A DNA stretch of 64,000 nucleotides from Silvimonas terrae (lineage in GTDB: Bacteria; Pseudomonadota; Gammaproteobacteria; Burkholderiales; Chitinibacteraceae): assembly GCF_014202765.1 (NCBI RefSeq), contig NZ_JACHHN010000006.1, positions 62,001 through 126,000 on the forward strand, written 5' to 3'. A program made the position numbers and the translations under genes. The notes under the pieces are model-generated. The model was given only the letters and a program-made list of their open reading frames with translations. It had not been told where the DNA came from and made no database searches. Of this stretch, positions 19,093-27,364 are shown in pieces (the first letter of the stretch is position 1; each line of letters starts with the position of its first letter).

Positions 19093-19437
19093 ATGCGTTT
19101 ATCCAGCATTGCCAGCCTTGGCCTTGCCGCCAGCCTGTGTGTCTGCTTTACCTCTGCCGCCTATGCAGGTGCCCCTCAAGCGGCAGTCGATGCCTATGCC
19201 AACATGTGCGTGCAGATGGCCAACGACGGCCATATTGGCGACGTTGACCTCAAGGGCAATCCCAAGCTGCAGACCTACTGCGGCTGCTTTGGTCGCAAGT
19301 TTGCCGACCGTGCGGTGACGAAAACAGAGCCGCTTAAAACCAAGGCCGAACAACAGCAGGCGCAAAAGGAAGAGATGGAGATGCGCAATAGCTGTCGGGC
19401 CGACAATGGTTTGCCACCGGTTCCCCCCAAAAAATAA
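19093..19437 (+). CDS. Small secreted protein with conserved cysteines
   Basis: A 114-aa product with a clear signal peptide (MRLSSIASLGLAASLCVCFT...AYAGAP). The mature part has cysteines at NMCVQM, TYCGCFG and NSCRAD, suggesting disulfides, and a Lys/Glu/Gln-rich helix near the C-terminus. CCCGGAGA precedes the ATG. Family not recognised. It is followed 84 bp later by another secreted protein in the same direction. Confidence 0.65.
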   Translation: MRLSSIASLGLAASLCVCFTSAAYAGAPQAAVDAYANMCVQMANDGHIGDVDLKGNPKLQTYCGCFGRKFADRAVTKTEPLKTKAEQQQAQKEEMEMRNSCRADNGLPPVPPKK

Positions 19438-19521
19438 ACCTGGTCCGGCCCCATGCGTAAAGCGCGAGCCGGGCCGGGCAGGTTTATTGCCATGCACTGA
19501 TTGATTCGTTTTGCCGAGGTC

Positions 19522-20184
19522 ATGATGAAAGTATTTGTTTGGGCCGCGCTCAGCGCCGCACTGATGAGCCACGCTGTGGCCGCTACTTACGAAGGCACCC
19601 AATGCGGTGGTCTGGAAAAGCTGGTTAACCAGCCGCAAATCAAGGGCATTGCCCTGCACAAACTGGTTTGCCTGCAAGGCGACAAAACCAAAGCCACCAC
19701 CCTGCACCTGCCGATTTATCGCACGCTGGATTTGCACTACGGCACGGGCAAGCCGCTGGCCCACCTGAGAGTGGGTTACGGCGAAAGCGGGGACATGGGT
19801 TTCAAGATGCTGGATGGCACCGGCCAGCGTCAGCGCGAAATGCACAATATGCTGAAAACCAACGCCGCTGATGGTAACGCGGACTCGGTGGCGCAACTGA
19901 AAGACTGGGAAGCCCACAATCGCGACGTGGACTGGGGCAATAGTCAGAATGCGTCCGTGATCTTCAGAGATGGCGTGGCGGATGTGACCGGCGTGCTCAA
20001 GATTGGCCAGAACCTCTACTTCATGATGAATTTCCCCGCCAGCAGCCTGGACGACGCGGTAAACACCGCGCAGCAGATCTACAGCCGCATCCCGTTTGAC
20101 CAGATCGCCGCCGGCCGTGGGCTGGCCCCGCTGGGCGTGGTGGGCGCGCTGGATCAAAACGGTGTTCGGCATCCGGGGGATTGA
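19522..20184 (+). CDS. Secreted hypothetical protein
   Basis: A 220-aa product with a signal peptide (MMKVFVWAALSAALMSHAVAA) and mature sequence ATYEGTQCGGLEKLVN. No membrane segment or known motif was recognised. The two adjacent ATGs at 19522 and 19525 are alternative starts after GCCGAGGTC. A strong terminator at 20260 ends the transcript. Confidence 0.6.
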   Translation: MMKVFVWAALSAALMSHAVAATYEGTQCGGLEKLVNQPQIKGIALHKLVCLQGDKTKATTLHLPIYRTLDLHYGTGKPLAHLRVGYGESGDMGFKMLDGTGQRQREMHNMLKTNAADGNADSVAQLKDWEAHNRDVDWGNSQNASVIFRDGVADVTGVLKIGQNLYFMMNFPASSLDDAVNTAQQIYSRIPFDQIAAGRGLAPLGVVGALDQNGVRHPGD

Positions 20185-20259
20185 ACACCGGGTTAGCGGA
20201 CTGCAGCGCTGACACTGGGCCAGTCCAGCGTAAACCGCGCCAACGGTCCTGCCGGAACT

Positions 20260-20295
20260 GACAGCCACCCTGTAAAACAGGGCGGCTGTTTTCTA
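20260..20295 (+). terminator. Rho-independent terminator
   Basis: ACAGCCACCCTGT (20261-20273), AAA loop, ACAGGGCGGCTGT, then TTTC. The stem has a single mismatch. Confidence 0.8.
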
Positions 20296-20333
20296 TTGTT
20301 CAAGGGAACGCACCTTCAACCGGAACCACGACC

Positions 20334-20630
20334 ATGCAAGGACATTTGCTCGCGCGCTGTTTGCATTATCTGGCTGTGGCGCTGTTTATCGCGGGTGGAT
20401 TGATGCTGCTGGTTGTCCCCGGTATGGGCTGGAAAGCGGTCGGTGTTTGTGTGGTGATTCCGTGTGCCGTGCTCAGCGGGATGTTTGCCCGGTGGCTGGG
20501 CGGAGCGCGTGATAACCCGGGCGCAGCGGACGAGTTTGCCGATAATGTTTCCGCCAGGATCATGAGCGCGTCAGAGCAAGCGCATTCCGGCCACCATCAT
20601 GGCAATGGCCAGAGTGGAAGTAGTTACTGA
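20334..20630 (+). CDS. Small two-helix membrane protein with His-rich tail
   Basis: A 98-aa product with two hydrophobic segments (about residues 9-29 and 34-53) and a C-terminal tail containing HSGHHHGNG, which could bind metal. It is convergent with the PhyH-family gene; the stops are 1 bp apart. Family not recognised. Confidence 0.5.
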   Translation: MQGHLLARCLHYLAVALFIAGGLMLLVVPGMGWKAVGVCVVIPCAVLSGMFARWLGGARDNPGAADEFADNVSARIMSASEQAHSGHHHGNGQSGSSY

Positions 20631-20631
20631 C

Positions 20632-21321
20632 TTACACCGTCTCATGCCAAGCCAGCCCGAGCGGCAACGTGGGCGGGCCAAACACAAAATGCAGCACGCG
20701 CCGGCGGCTGGTGCCGGTATTGCGGGATGAAGAGTGCAGAGCCAGCGGGCGCATGATGAGTACATCACCGGCGTGGGCCAGGCAAACGGTCTCGCCCAGT
20801 GATTTGCGCAGTTCAACAGCGGTAGCCTGATCAATACGTCCGCGTTGGTGGGTGCCGGGGACCAGGCGCAGCGGGCCGTCCGCCTCAAGACAATCATCCA
20901 GATGCAGCCGCACGCAGACCAACTGCGCCAGCACCCTGGAGGGCGGCTGCACAAAAATCGTCCCTTCTTTTTCAGACCAGCCACCCAGCCAGGGGTGATC
21001 GATACGGCGGGCGACCGGAATGCTCAGGTCCTGGTGTACGGCCGCAAGCCAGTTTTTGTGCGCCGTTTTTTCAAACAGCGTGCACTGAACGGCAACATGA
21101 TCCGCCGGGATGAAGTCCGGCAGGTGTTCGCGCAGTAAACGGGCCATGTCGGCGCACCAGGGCGCGCCAAGCATGCTGCGCTCGCCCGCGCCAGGCAATG
21201 GCTGGGCCAGTTCGGCCAGCGCGTCACACTGTGCGCGGGTCAGCACATTTTTAATACAAACAAAGCCATCGGCATTGAATTGGGCGACCTGGATGGCAGC
21301 GAGCAGGTTGTGGTCGGTCAA
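20632..21321 (-). CDS. Phytanoyl-CoA dioxygenase (PhyH) family protein
   Basis: A 229-aa 2-oxoglutarate/Fe(II) oxygenase-like protein. The iron triad is visible as HQD in LAAVHQDLSIP and a distal His in PLALHSSSRNTG, followed by Arg residues (SRRRVLHFVF) for the co-substrate; the family motif RLHLDD...GPLRLVPGTH lies between. I place the start at a TTG (21321) that overlaps the DUF2182 stop as TTGA, which suggests coupling; the open frame to 22092 is the shadow of DUF2182. The substrate is unknown. It is the third gene of a DUF899-DUF2182-PhyH operon. Confidence 0.75.
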   Translation of the reverse strand: MTDHNLLAAIQVAQFNADGFVCIKNVLTRAQCDALAELAQPLPGAGERSMLGAPWCADMARLLREHLPDFIPADHVAVQCTLFEKTAHKNWLAAVHQDLSIPVARRIDHPWLGGWSEKEGTIFVQPPSRVLAQLVCVRLHLDDCLEADGPLRLVPGTHQRGRIDQATAVELRKSLGETVCLAHAGDVLIMRPLALHSSSRNTGTSRRRVLHFVFGPPTLPLGLAWHETV

Positions 21322-22202
21322 GCGGTACAGTCCTTGGTGCGTAAAACCGACCACATGCTGCTGGAATGTGCGCTGGCTGGCAATGCCGCCTGCACCACTA
21401 ACCACAGACCCGCACCCAGCAGCAGCACGCCGATGCCCCGTGCCGGCGCTGTATGCGTGCTCCAGCGCTCCAGCACGATCGCCGCAGTGACCGTCAGCAT
21501 CACCCCCCAATTCATCATGCCGCAGACCAGCAGCACCAGCGTCAGATTGGCGCAGCACAGGTTGCAGTGCCAGCCGTGTACCAGGCCTTGCCGCCAGGCT
21601 GCCGCCGTTGTGGTGACCTGCGCATGGCAGGAAGCCGCGTGGCAACGCGCCAGTAGCCGGGCTTTGCGGCGGGTGAACTGCGCCAGACCGGCCAGCAAGA
21701 CGATCACACCGCTCAGGAACGGGACAAGCCGGGCCAGTCCTGCGTGCTGCATGGTCAGCCCGGCCAGTGGCAAACCCGCCATCCAGATTCCCAGTCCCAC
21801 CGCTGCCCAAACCGCAAAATATCCGCCACCGGTGACCACGGTCAGCCAGGCCCTGGGCCAACCCCGGCGGCCCGCCTGGCGCCGATGCTGTTGCCACAGC
21901 ATCGGCGCCAGCACCGGCAGCATCATGCCCGCCATCATGACCAGCCACATCTGCATGAATGCGGCGGTCGCGCTGGTCCACGTCTGGCCGGGCATGCGCA
22001 TCCACATCATGGACATACTCCAGCCGCCGGGCATGGTCATGCCGCCCATGGCCGCCATGGGGGTAGAGAGTGCTGCCGTGGCCAGCCAGCACGCCAGACA
22101 GAGCGCGGCCATCGTGCCAAAGAAGGCGATTCGCTCTGCCAGACCGCCAGCAGGCGGGGCGTGGCTGACCCCACCCGGCTCAGGCTGCAGCGTACTCGTC
22201 AT
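21318..22202 (-). CDS. DUF2182 family metal-binding-like membrane protein
   Basis: A 294-aa polytopic membrane protein. The family pattern is clear: a Met-rich periplasmic stretch (MGGMTMPGGWSMSMMWMRMPGQTW), then MQMWLVMMAGMMLPVLAPM, later CHAASCHA and HGWHCNLCCANL, all typical of DUF2182 (PF09948). About six helices. Met/Cys/His clusters suggest copper or another soft metal, but no function is established. The ATG at 22202 lies inside the end of DUF899 (23-nt overlap) and the stop overlaps the PhyH start, so the three genes are translationally coupled. Confidence 0.8.
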   Translation of the reverse strand: MTSTLQPEPGGVSHAPPAGGLAERIAFFGTMAALCLACWLATAALSTPMAAMGGMTMPGGWSMSMMWMRMPGQTWTSATAAFMQMWLVMMAGMMLPVLAPMLWQQHRRQAGRRGWPRAWLTVVTGGGYFAVWAAVGLGIWMAGLPLAGLTMQHAGLARLVPFLSGVIVLLAGLAQFTRRKARLLARCHAASCHAQVTTTAAAWRQGLVHGWHCNLCCANLTLVLLVCGMMNWGVMLTVTAAIVLERWSTHTAPARGIGVLLLGAGLWLVVQAALPASAHSSSMWSVLRTKDCTA

Positions 22203-22977
22203 GGCGGCGCCACCACACGCTGTTTTCGTTACGGCCCAGCGGTGCGCGGTCCAGCCACTGATACATGCCCCACAGGCCATCCAGACCGCGGGCGTAGGCG
22301 GAATAGGTGTGATAGATCACGCCGTTTTCCTTGATAAAGGTACTTACGCCCGGCCGTTCGCGGGTGAAGGTGGGGACGTCCGTACCGACCCCGGCGGCAA
22401 TCTGCGCTACCGGGCTCAATCCATCGGGCTGATCCCAGGCGGGCATGGATTTTGACAGGCGTGGCTGGCCGGTGGGTTCTTCTCTTTGATAGTTGTATTC
22501 AATGCCCAGTTGCTGTTGTTGTTGCTCGGTAAAGGCGGCGTTGTAGTCGTAGTTGAACTCGCCACCGTGCGCTGATGCCCAGGGGAAGGTCCAGCCCATG
22601 CGTTTGCGATACGCCAGCAGCTTGAGCAAGGGTGCGCGGGAGACGGCCGTCAGGGTGATGTCGTGATTGGCCAGGTGTACGGCAATGCCGTTAAAGCCAT
22701 CGGCAATGGATGAACAAGAAGGGCAGCCGGCGGTGTAATCCGGGCCGTACATAAAGTGGTACACCATCAATTGCGTGCGGCCGTCGAACAGGTCTGACAA
22801 GGTAGCGTCGCCTTGTTCGGTGACAAAGCGATAGTCTTTATCGACCCGCACCCAGGGCAGCGCCTGGCGTTGTAGTGCCAGTTCATCGCTGCGATGGGTG
22901 TGTTCTTTCTCGGCCGCCAGCAGCTTGAGCCGTGCCGCCAGCCATTCTTCCCGGGTACCGGTTTGATGCGTGGTCAT
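22180..22977 (-). CDS. DUF899 family thioredoxin-like protein
   Basis: A 265-aa soluble protein of the DUF899 family, a thioredoxin-fold group. It opens with REEWLAARLKLLAAEKEHTH and carries LMVYHFMYGPDYTAGCPSCSS with a CPSC redox-like pair near residue 80, followed by LTAVSRAPLLKL. The C-terminal part holds YHTYSAYARGLD and ends with EYAAA. A role in redox or detoxification is inferred from the fold. It is the first gene of its operon, divergent from a winged-helix protein over a 143-bp gap. Confidence 0.82.
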   Translation of the reverse strand: MTTHQTGTREEWLAARLKLLAAEKEHTHRSDELALQRQALPWVRVDKDYRFVTEQGDATLSDLFDGRTQLMVYHFMYGPDYTAGCPSCSSIADGFNGIAVHLANHDITLTAVSRAPLLKLLAYRKRMGWTFPWASAHGGEFNYDYNAAFTEQQQQQLGIEYNYQREEPTGQPRLSKSMPAWDQPDGLSPVAQIAAGVGTDVPTFTRERPGVSTFIKENGVIYHTYSAYARGLDGLWGMYQWLDRAPLGRNENSVWWRRHDEYAAA

Positions 22978-23120
22978 GATTGTTTCTCCTTGGGTAGGTC
23001 CTCAATGTGCAATTGGCTTGCGATGCGGTTGCGCGCAAATGCCGTCTTGCTGTTTGCTAGACTAGGCGCTGGTACCCGGGAGCCAGGAGTGACAAGTGTG
23101 GCGGGATTAAGATTGAGATC

Positions 23121-24347
23121 ATGGACTCGCTGATCACGGCCGCTGCGCGTGCGCTGGCGACGGGTGACGCGCTGGGGGCGCTCAACCGCGTGGCCCTGCG
23201 GGAAGACCCGCCCGCGTTGGCGCTGCGGGGTATTGCCATGGCACAACTGGGTGATTTGCCACGCGCCCGCCAGTTATTGCGCAAGGCGGCGCAGGGTTTC
23301 GGGCCCAAAGAGGCCGTCTCCCGCGCCCGCTGCGTGGTGGCAGAGGCAGAAATTGCACTCGCTGTGCGCGATCTGACCTGGCCGACCAAAATGCTGGAAG
23401 CCGCGCAAGCAGCCCTCACGGCACAGGGCGACCGCTTCAATGCCGCCCATGCGCAGTTTGTGATGATCCGCCGGCTGTTGTTGCTGGGCCGCCTGCCGGA
23501 AGCCGAACGCGCGCTGGCCCACGTGGCACCTCAGAGCTTGCCTGCCTCGCTACGCGCAGTGCATGGCCTGATTGAGTCCGGCATTGCCATGCGCCGTCTG
23601 CAAAGCCATGCCGCGCGGGTGGCGCTGGCCGACGCGGCGCAGGCGGCTGCCGAAGCCCGTATTGGTGCGCTGATGGCCGAGATCGCCGTCGCCGCCCGGT
23701 TGCTGGATGCCCCGGCGGCCCGTCTGTTGGCCCGTGGGCAGGCGCAAACCTTGCGGCTGGACGAGATCGAAGCGCTGCAAAAAACGCCGGTATTGATCAT
23801 CGACGCCTGTCGCAACGCCGTGCGCGACGCCACGCATCACATCAATCTGGCCACGCGCCCCATTCTGTTTGTGCTGGCGCGCACACTGGGCGAAGCCTGG
23901 CCGGGCGATGCCACGCGGGATGAGCTGATCGCCCGCGCCTTCCGCATCCGTCATCCAGACGACACGCATCGTGCCCGCTTGCGGGTAGAAATGGGCCGGC
24001 TGCGCAAATTGCTGCACCCCGCGGCGAACATCCACGCCACCGGGCGTGGCTTTGCACTACAGCCGCGCTATACCCAAGAAGTGGTGGTGCTGGCGCCGAC
24101 GGTAGAAGACCCCAACGCCGCCGTGCTGGCGCTGCTGGCCGATGGCGAGTCCTGGTCCAGTTCTGCGCTGGCGCTGGCCTTGGGCACCAGCCAGCGTTCC
24201 GTCCAGCGTGCGCTGGATGCGCTGAGCGAGGTGGGCAAGGTGCAACATTTTGGTCAGGGCCGCGCCCGGCGCTGGCTCAATCCGCCCATGCCCGGATTCG
24301 CGACGACCTTGTTACTCCCGGCCCCGCTAGTGGATGGGCCAGGATGA
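23121..24347 (+). CDS. Helical-repeat protein with winged-helix DNA-binding domains
   Basis: A 408-aa cytosolic protein. The N-terminal 200 residues are Ala/Leu-rich paired helices resembling TPR-like repeats (LGDLPRARQLLRKAAQG; LLLLGRLPEAERALAHV). Residues about 250-310 look like an OmpR-type winged helix (LFVLARTLGEAWPGDATRDELIARAF, then IHATGRGFALQP), and a second HTH lies near 345-375 (SWSSSALALALGTSQRSVQRALD). This suggests a transcription regulator, probably of the divergent DUF899 operon. The ribosome site before the ATG is weak. Confidence 0.65.
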   Translation: MDSLITAAARALATGDALGALNRVALREDPPALALRGIAMAQLGDLPRARQLLRKAAQGFGPKEAVSRARCVVAEAEIALAVRDLTWPTKMLEAAQAALTAQGDRFNAAHAQFVMIRRLLLLGRLPEAERALAHVAPQSLPASLRAVHGLIESGIAMRRLQSHAARVALADAAQAAAEARIGALMAEIAVAARLLDAPAARLLARGQAQTLRLDEIEALQKTPVLIIDACRNAVRDATHHINLATRPILFVLARTLGEAWPGDATRDELIARAFRIRHPDDTHRARLRVEMGRLRKLLHPAANIHATGRGFALQPRYTQEVVVLAPTVEDPNAAVLALLADGESWSSSALALALGTSQRSVQRALDALSEVGKVQHFGQGRARRWLNPPMPGFATTLLLPAPLVDGPG

Positions 24348-24386
24348 ACGGTGTGTAAAAACAATCCACACCCAGGAGGAACACCC

Positions 24387-25028
24387 ATGAAACACGCCCA
24401 GGCAGAAATCATTGAGGAATACGGCCCGTTTGAAGGCAACCCCGCGATTCATGGGGTGACCTGGGACGGCCAGCAGGTCTGGTTTGCCAGCGGCAATCAG
24501 GTCAATGCGCTGGATCTGGCCAGCGGCAAAACGGTGCGGGCGGTGCCGACCCCTGCCGATGCCGGTACGGCGTTTGACGGCCATCACCTTTATCAGATTG
24601 CGGAAAAACGCATCCAGAAGATCGACCCGCAGACCGGTCAGGTACTGCACAGCATTCCGGCCCCGGGCGACGGTGGGGATTCCGGCATGGCCTGGGCCGA
24701 GGGCTCACTCTGGGTGGGCGTGTATCGGGATCGCAAAATCCACCAGATCGATCCGGATACCGGCAAAGTGCTCAAGACCCTGGAAACCAACCGCTTTGTC
24801 ACCGGCGTGACCTGGGTGGATGGCGAACTGTGGCACGGCACCTGGGAAGGCGAAGAAAGCGGGCTGAATCATATTGATGCGCAAACCGGCCAGGTACTGG
24901 AAACGCTGGACATGCCAACAGGCACCGGCGTATCTGGCCTGGAATCCAATGGCGTGGACCGGTTTTTTTGTGGCGGCGGCACCAGCGGCAAAATCCGGGT
25001 GGTGAAGCGGCCCGGTAGTCACGTTTGA
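24387..25028 (+). CDS. Beta-propeller repeat protein (YncE/glutamine cyclotransferase-like fold)
   Basis: A 213-aa soluble protein built of about five repeats of the type VNALDLASGKTV, IQKIDPQTGQVL, IHQIDPDTGKVL, LNHIDAQTGQVL, characteristic of beta-propeller blades. No signal peptide is present. The ATG at 24387 follows AGGAGGA; a longer open frame to 24351 is not needed. Catalytic residues of glutaminyl cyclases were not identified, so an enzymatic role is uncertain. It follows the winged-helix gene by 39 bp, probably co-transcribed. Confidence 0.65.
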   Translation: MKHAQAEIIEEYGPFEGNPAIHGVTWDGQQVWFASGNQVNALDLASGKTVRAVPTPADAGTAFDGHHLYQIAEKRIQKIDPQTGQVLHSIPAPGDGGDSGMAWAEGSLWVGVYRDRKIHQIDPDTGKVLKTLETNRFVTGVTWVDGELWHGTWEGEESGLNHIDAQTGQVLETLDMPTGTGVSGLESNGVDRFFCGGGTSGKIRVVKRPGSHV

Positions 25029-25032
25029 GTCT

Positions 25033-25526
25033 GTAGCCCGGATGAAGGCCACAAGCCGGGAATCCGGGGTGACTGCGCTGGTCCATATCGCCACCCCGGA
25101 TTCCCGCTTCGCTCCATCCGGGCTACGGTGGCTGGTTAATCTGGTGGCCGTAGGGTGGATTCGCGTAGCAATCCACCGCCGCCATGGTGGATTGCCGCTT
25201 CGCGCCGATTCCCCCACCCCAGCCACCCCGTAGCCCGGATGAAGGCCACAGGCCGGGAATCCGGGGTGACTGCGGTGGTCCATATCGCCACCCCGGATTC
25301 CCGCTTCGCTCCATCCGGGCTACGGTGGCTGGTTAATCCGGTGGCTGTAGGGTGGATTCGCGTAGCAATCCACCGCCGCCATGGTGGATTGCCGCTTCGC
25401 GCCGAATTCCCCTACGTTTACCCCAGCCACCCTGTAGCCCGGATGAAGGCCACCGGCCGGGAATCCGGGTGACTGCGCTGGTCCCTATCGCCGCCCCGGA
25501 TTCCCGCTTCGCTCCATCCGGGCTAC
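25033..25526. repeat. Tandem array of palindromic repeat (2.5 units of about 200 bp)
   Basis: Three copies of a 94-bp imperfect palindrome, starting GTAGCCCGGATGAAGG and ending CATCCGGGCTAC, lie at 25033-25126, 25230-25323 and 25433-25526. Between them are two copies of a second unit starting GTAGGGTGGATTCGCG with an internal pair of ATCCACC/GGTGGAT half-sites (from 25150 and 25347). The period is 197-203 bp. The same palindrome recurs at 59727, 60032 and 63674. The intergenic setting and palindromic form fit a REP/BIME-type element. Confidence 0.9.
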
Positions 25527-25536
25527 GGTGGCGATG

Positions 25537-25568
25537 AAAAAAAGGGGCACCGTCCGGCACCCCTTTTC
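25537..25568 (-). terminator. Rho-independent terminator of the chitinase gene
   Basis: Read on the minus strand: AAAAGGGGTGCC, GGAC loop, GGTGCCCC, then a run of seven or more T. It lies 27 bp after the chitinase stop. Confidence 0.85.
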
Positions 25569-25594
25569 GTCCTGCGGGTTAATCCAGCCTGCGA

Positions 25595-27085
25595 TCAGAA
25601 CCCGCCAAAGATGCCAGAGAAGCTCCACAGGCTTTGCGAGATACCACTGCATTGCCAGTTGGCTGTGGTATTGCCCGCGCAGTTGCCGTTATCCCGGCCC
25701 AATGACCAGAACGCCAACCGGCCCAGGCCGTTTTGCGAGGCAAAATTACGGACAGTTTGCGCATCGGCCAGGGTGAAGACTTCGGTGGCGTCATCGTTCT
25801 GCCCGATCATTGGCGTGGCCCCGATCATGGCCCAGTACTGCGCGTCGGTCTTGCCCGGCAACAGGGATTTGATCTGGTTGAATGCCAGTTGCAGCGCCAG
25901 GTTAGAGCGTGCGCCCATCTGCCCGGACGATGCACCGCCATCGTAGTAATCCATCACCATCAGGTTGACCAGATCAATCCGCGCCCCGGCATTTTTGGCC
26001 GACTGCAGCGCGTAGAAACTGTCCGACGGAATACCGTTAACCGGATTCACTGCCAGCGTGAAGGACACCGTCAGCGTCTGGCCGCGTGCGGCATACGTGT
26101 CTTGCAGGATTTTCACTGCCGCACTGCGCCGATCCACCACGGCGGGGTCCAGATTGTTTTGCTGGTCGCCCGCTTCTGAATCCAGATCCAGGTGCGTGGT
26201 GCCAAGGCGATCCAGTTCCGCCTGATACACCGCTGCGGCCGCCGCTGGCGTGCTGCACTGACGGGCAATATCCAGCGCGTTCCAGCCACCGGAAGACACA
26301 ATCACATTGCCGCCCAGTGCTTGCAGACCCTGGGTTTTGGACAAAATGGTGCCGCTGTCGGTCGGCCATTGACCGGCGCAACCGCCGCTGCTGTTGAAGA
26401 ACGCCAGGGTCAGGTACTTCTGACCGGTGGCCTGGGACCAGCCAATGGGATCAAAACTGCCGCTGACATCCACATACGGCGCGAAGCGGTAGCCGCCCGC
26501 CGATGGTGTGGGCGCCGGCGTTGGTGTCGGAGTGGGGGTTGGCGTCGGTGTGCTGCCGCCACAGTTACCCATCACCGTCCACGGCTGACCACTGCCCGCT
26601 ACGCCGTTGCTGGTGGAAGGGTTGTTACCCTGCGTCCAGTACGCGGCCTGATAGTTGACGCCGTTGTAACTCACCTGGGCGCCGGTCGAATACGCCGTGC
26701 CGCTGTTCCACGCCGCATAACAACCCGAAGAGGGCGTCGGGGCCGGCGTTGGGGCCGGGGTGGGTGCCGGCGTCGGAGCGGGTGTGGGCGCTGGGGTAGG
26801 TGTTGGCGCAGGGGTAGGGGCTGGCGTCGGTGCCGGCGTTGGTGTGCCGCCGGTATCTGCGCCCAGATCCGTCCACAAAGACGCTACGGTCGGGTTCCAG
26901 CCAGTACCGCTGTAATCGGTCTGACTGACCACGGCTTTGTAATCGTGGCCGTTGTAAAGCACCACGGTGCCGGCGGCGTAATACGTATCGGCCTGCCAGA
27001 CCGGGTAGGCGGCGAATACCGCCGCAGGCAAAAGCGCCAGCGCCGCGCTGACGGCAAGCCGGCGCGGGAACAGGTTGTTTCTCAT
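25595..27085 (-). CDS. Secreted GH18 chitinase with two chitin-binding modules
   Basis: A 496-aa extracellular glycoside hydrolase. Order: signal peptide (residues 1-26, ending AVFAA); a CBM5/12-type chitin-binding module (about 27-73, [19 protein letters not shown]); a Pro/Thr/Ala linker; a second CBM5/12 module (about 121-172, [18 protein letters not shown]); a second linker; a GH18 barrel (about 200-496). The catalytic strand reads [10 protein letters not shown], matching DxDxE with Glu as proton donor, although the first Asp of the canonical DxxDxDxE is Thr. MVMDYYDGG is the later substrate-binding strand. It would hydrolyse chitin outside the cell. It is a single-gene transcript ending in a strong terminator. 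Confidence 0.93.
   Translation of the reverse strand: MRNNLFPRRLAVSAALALLPAAVFAAYPVWQADTYYAAGTVVLYNGHDYKAVVSQTDYSGTGWNPTVASLWTDLGADTGGTPTPAPTPAPTPAPTPTPAPTPAPTPAPTPAPTPAPTPSSGCYAAWNSGTAYSTGAQVSYNGVNYQAAYWTQGNNPSTSNGVAGSGQPWTVMGNCGGSTPTPTPTPTPTPAPTPSAGGYRFAPYVDVSGSFDPIGWSQATGQKYLTLAFFNSSGGCAGQWPTDSGTILSKTQGLQALGGNVIVSSGGWNALDIARQCSTPAAAAAVYQAELDRLGTTHLDLDSEAGDQQNNLDPAVVDRRSAAVKILQDTYAARGQTLTVSFTLAVNPVNGIPSDSFYALQSAKNAGARIDLVNLMVMDYYDGGASSGQMGARSNLALQLAFNQIKSLLPGKTDAQYWAMIGATPMIGQNDDATEVFTLADAQTVRNFASQNGLGRLAFWSLGRDNGNCAGNTTANWQCSGISQSLWSFSGIFGGF
26731..26854. repeat. Minisatellite coding the Pro/Thr/Ala linker of the chitinase
   Basis: Roughly 120 bp of repeated GGCGTTGGTGCCGGC-like units encode (AP)TP repeats between the two chitin-binding modules. 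A shorter version (about 26505-26550) encodes the second linker. Slippage would change linker length without breaking the frame. Confidence 0.7.
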
Positions 27086-27364
27086 GACAAGTCTCCATCC
27101 TTGGAAGAATATTTAACCCGTCTGCGCGACCACCACGCCGCGCGAAACCTGTTGGATCGTGACCCGTTGACGATCCGTCTTGTCCCGCATTTGCCCGGCT
27201 CTGTTCTGGTTTACCTGGGCAAAACTCAGCGCGTGCGCCGCTGACCCTGGCCTGCTTGAACTGACGCAGAACCCTGATCCTGCAAACGTTTTCACATCCT
27301 GATGGCGGACTATGCCGATGTCAACGCGCGGGCCGCAGGTGTGACTGCCGCACCGCACGTCTGA

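Noticed and set aside
21322-22092. N-terminal extension of the PhyH frame to 486 aa
   Set aside because: This part overlaps DUF2182 in another frame and is Gly/His/Arg-rich nonsense; the PhyH domain begins only after 21321.
25033-25526. CRISPR array
   Set aside because: The 200-bp period and 94-bp palindromes do not fit CRISPR repeats or spacers, and no cas genes are present in the window.
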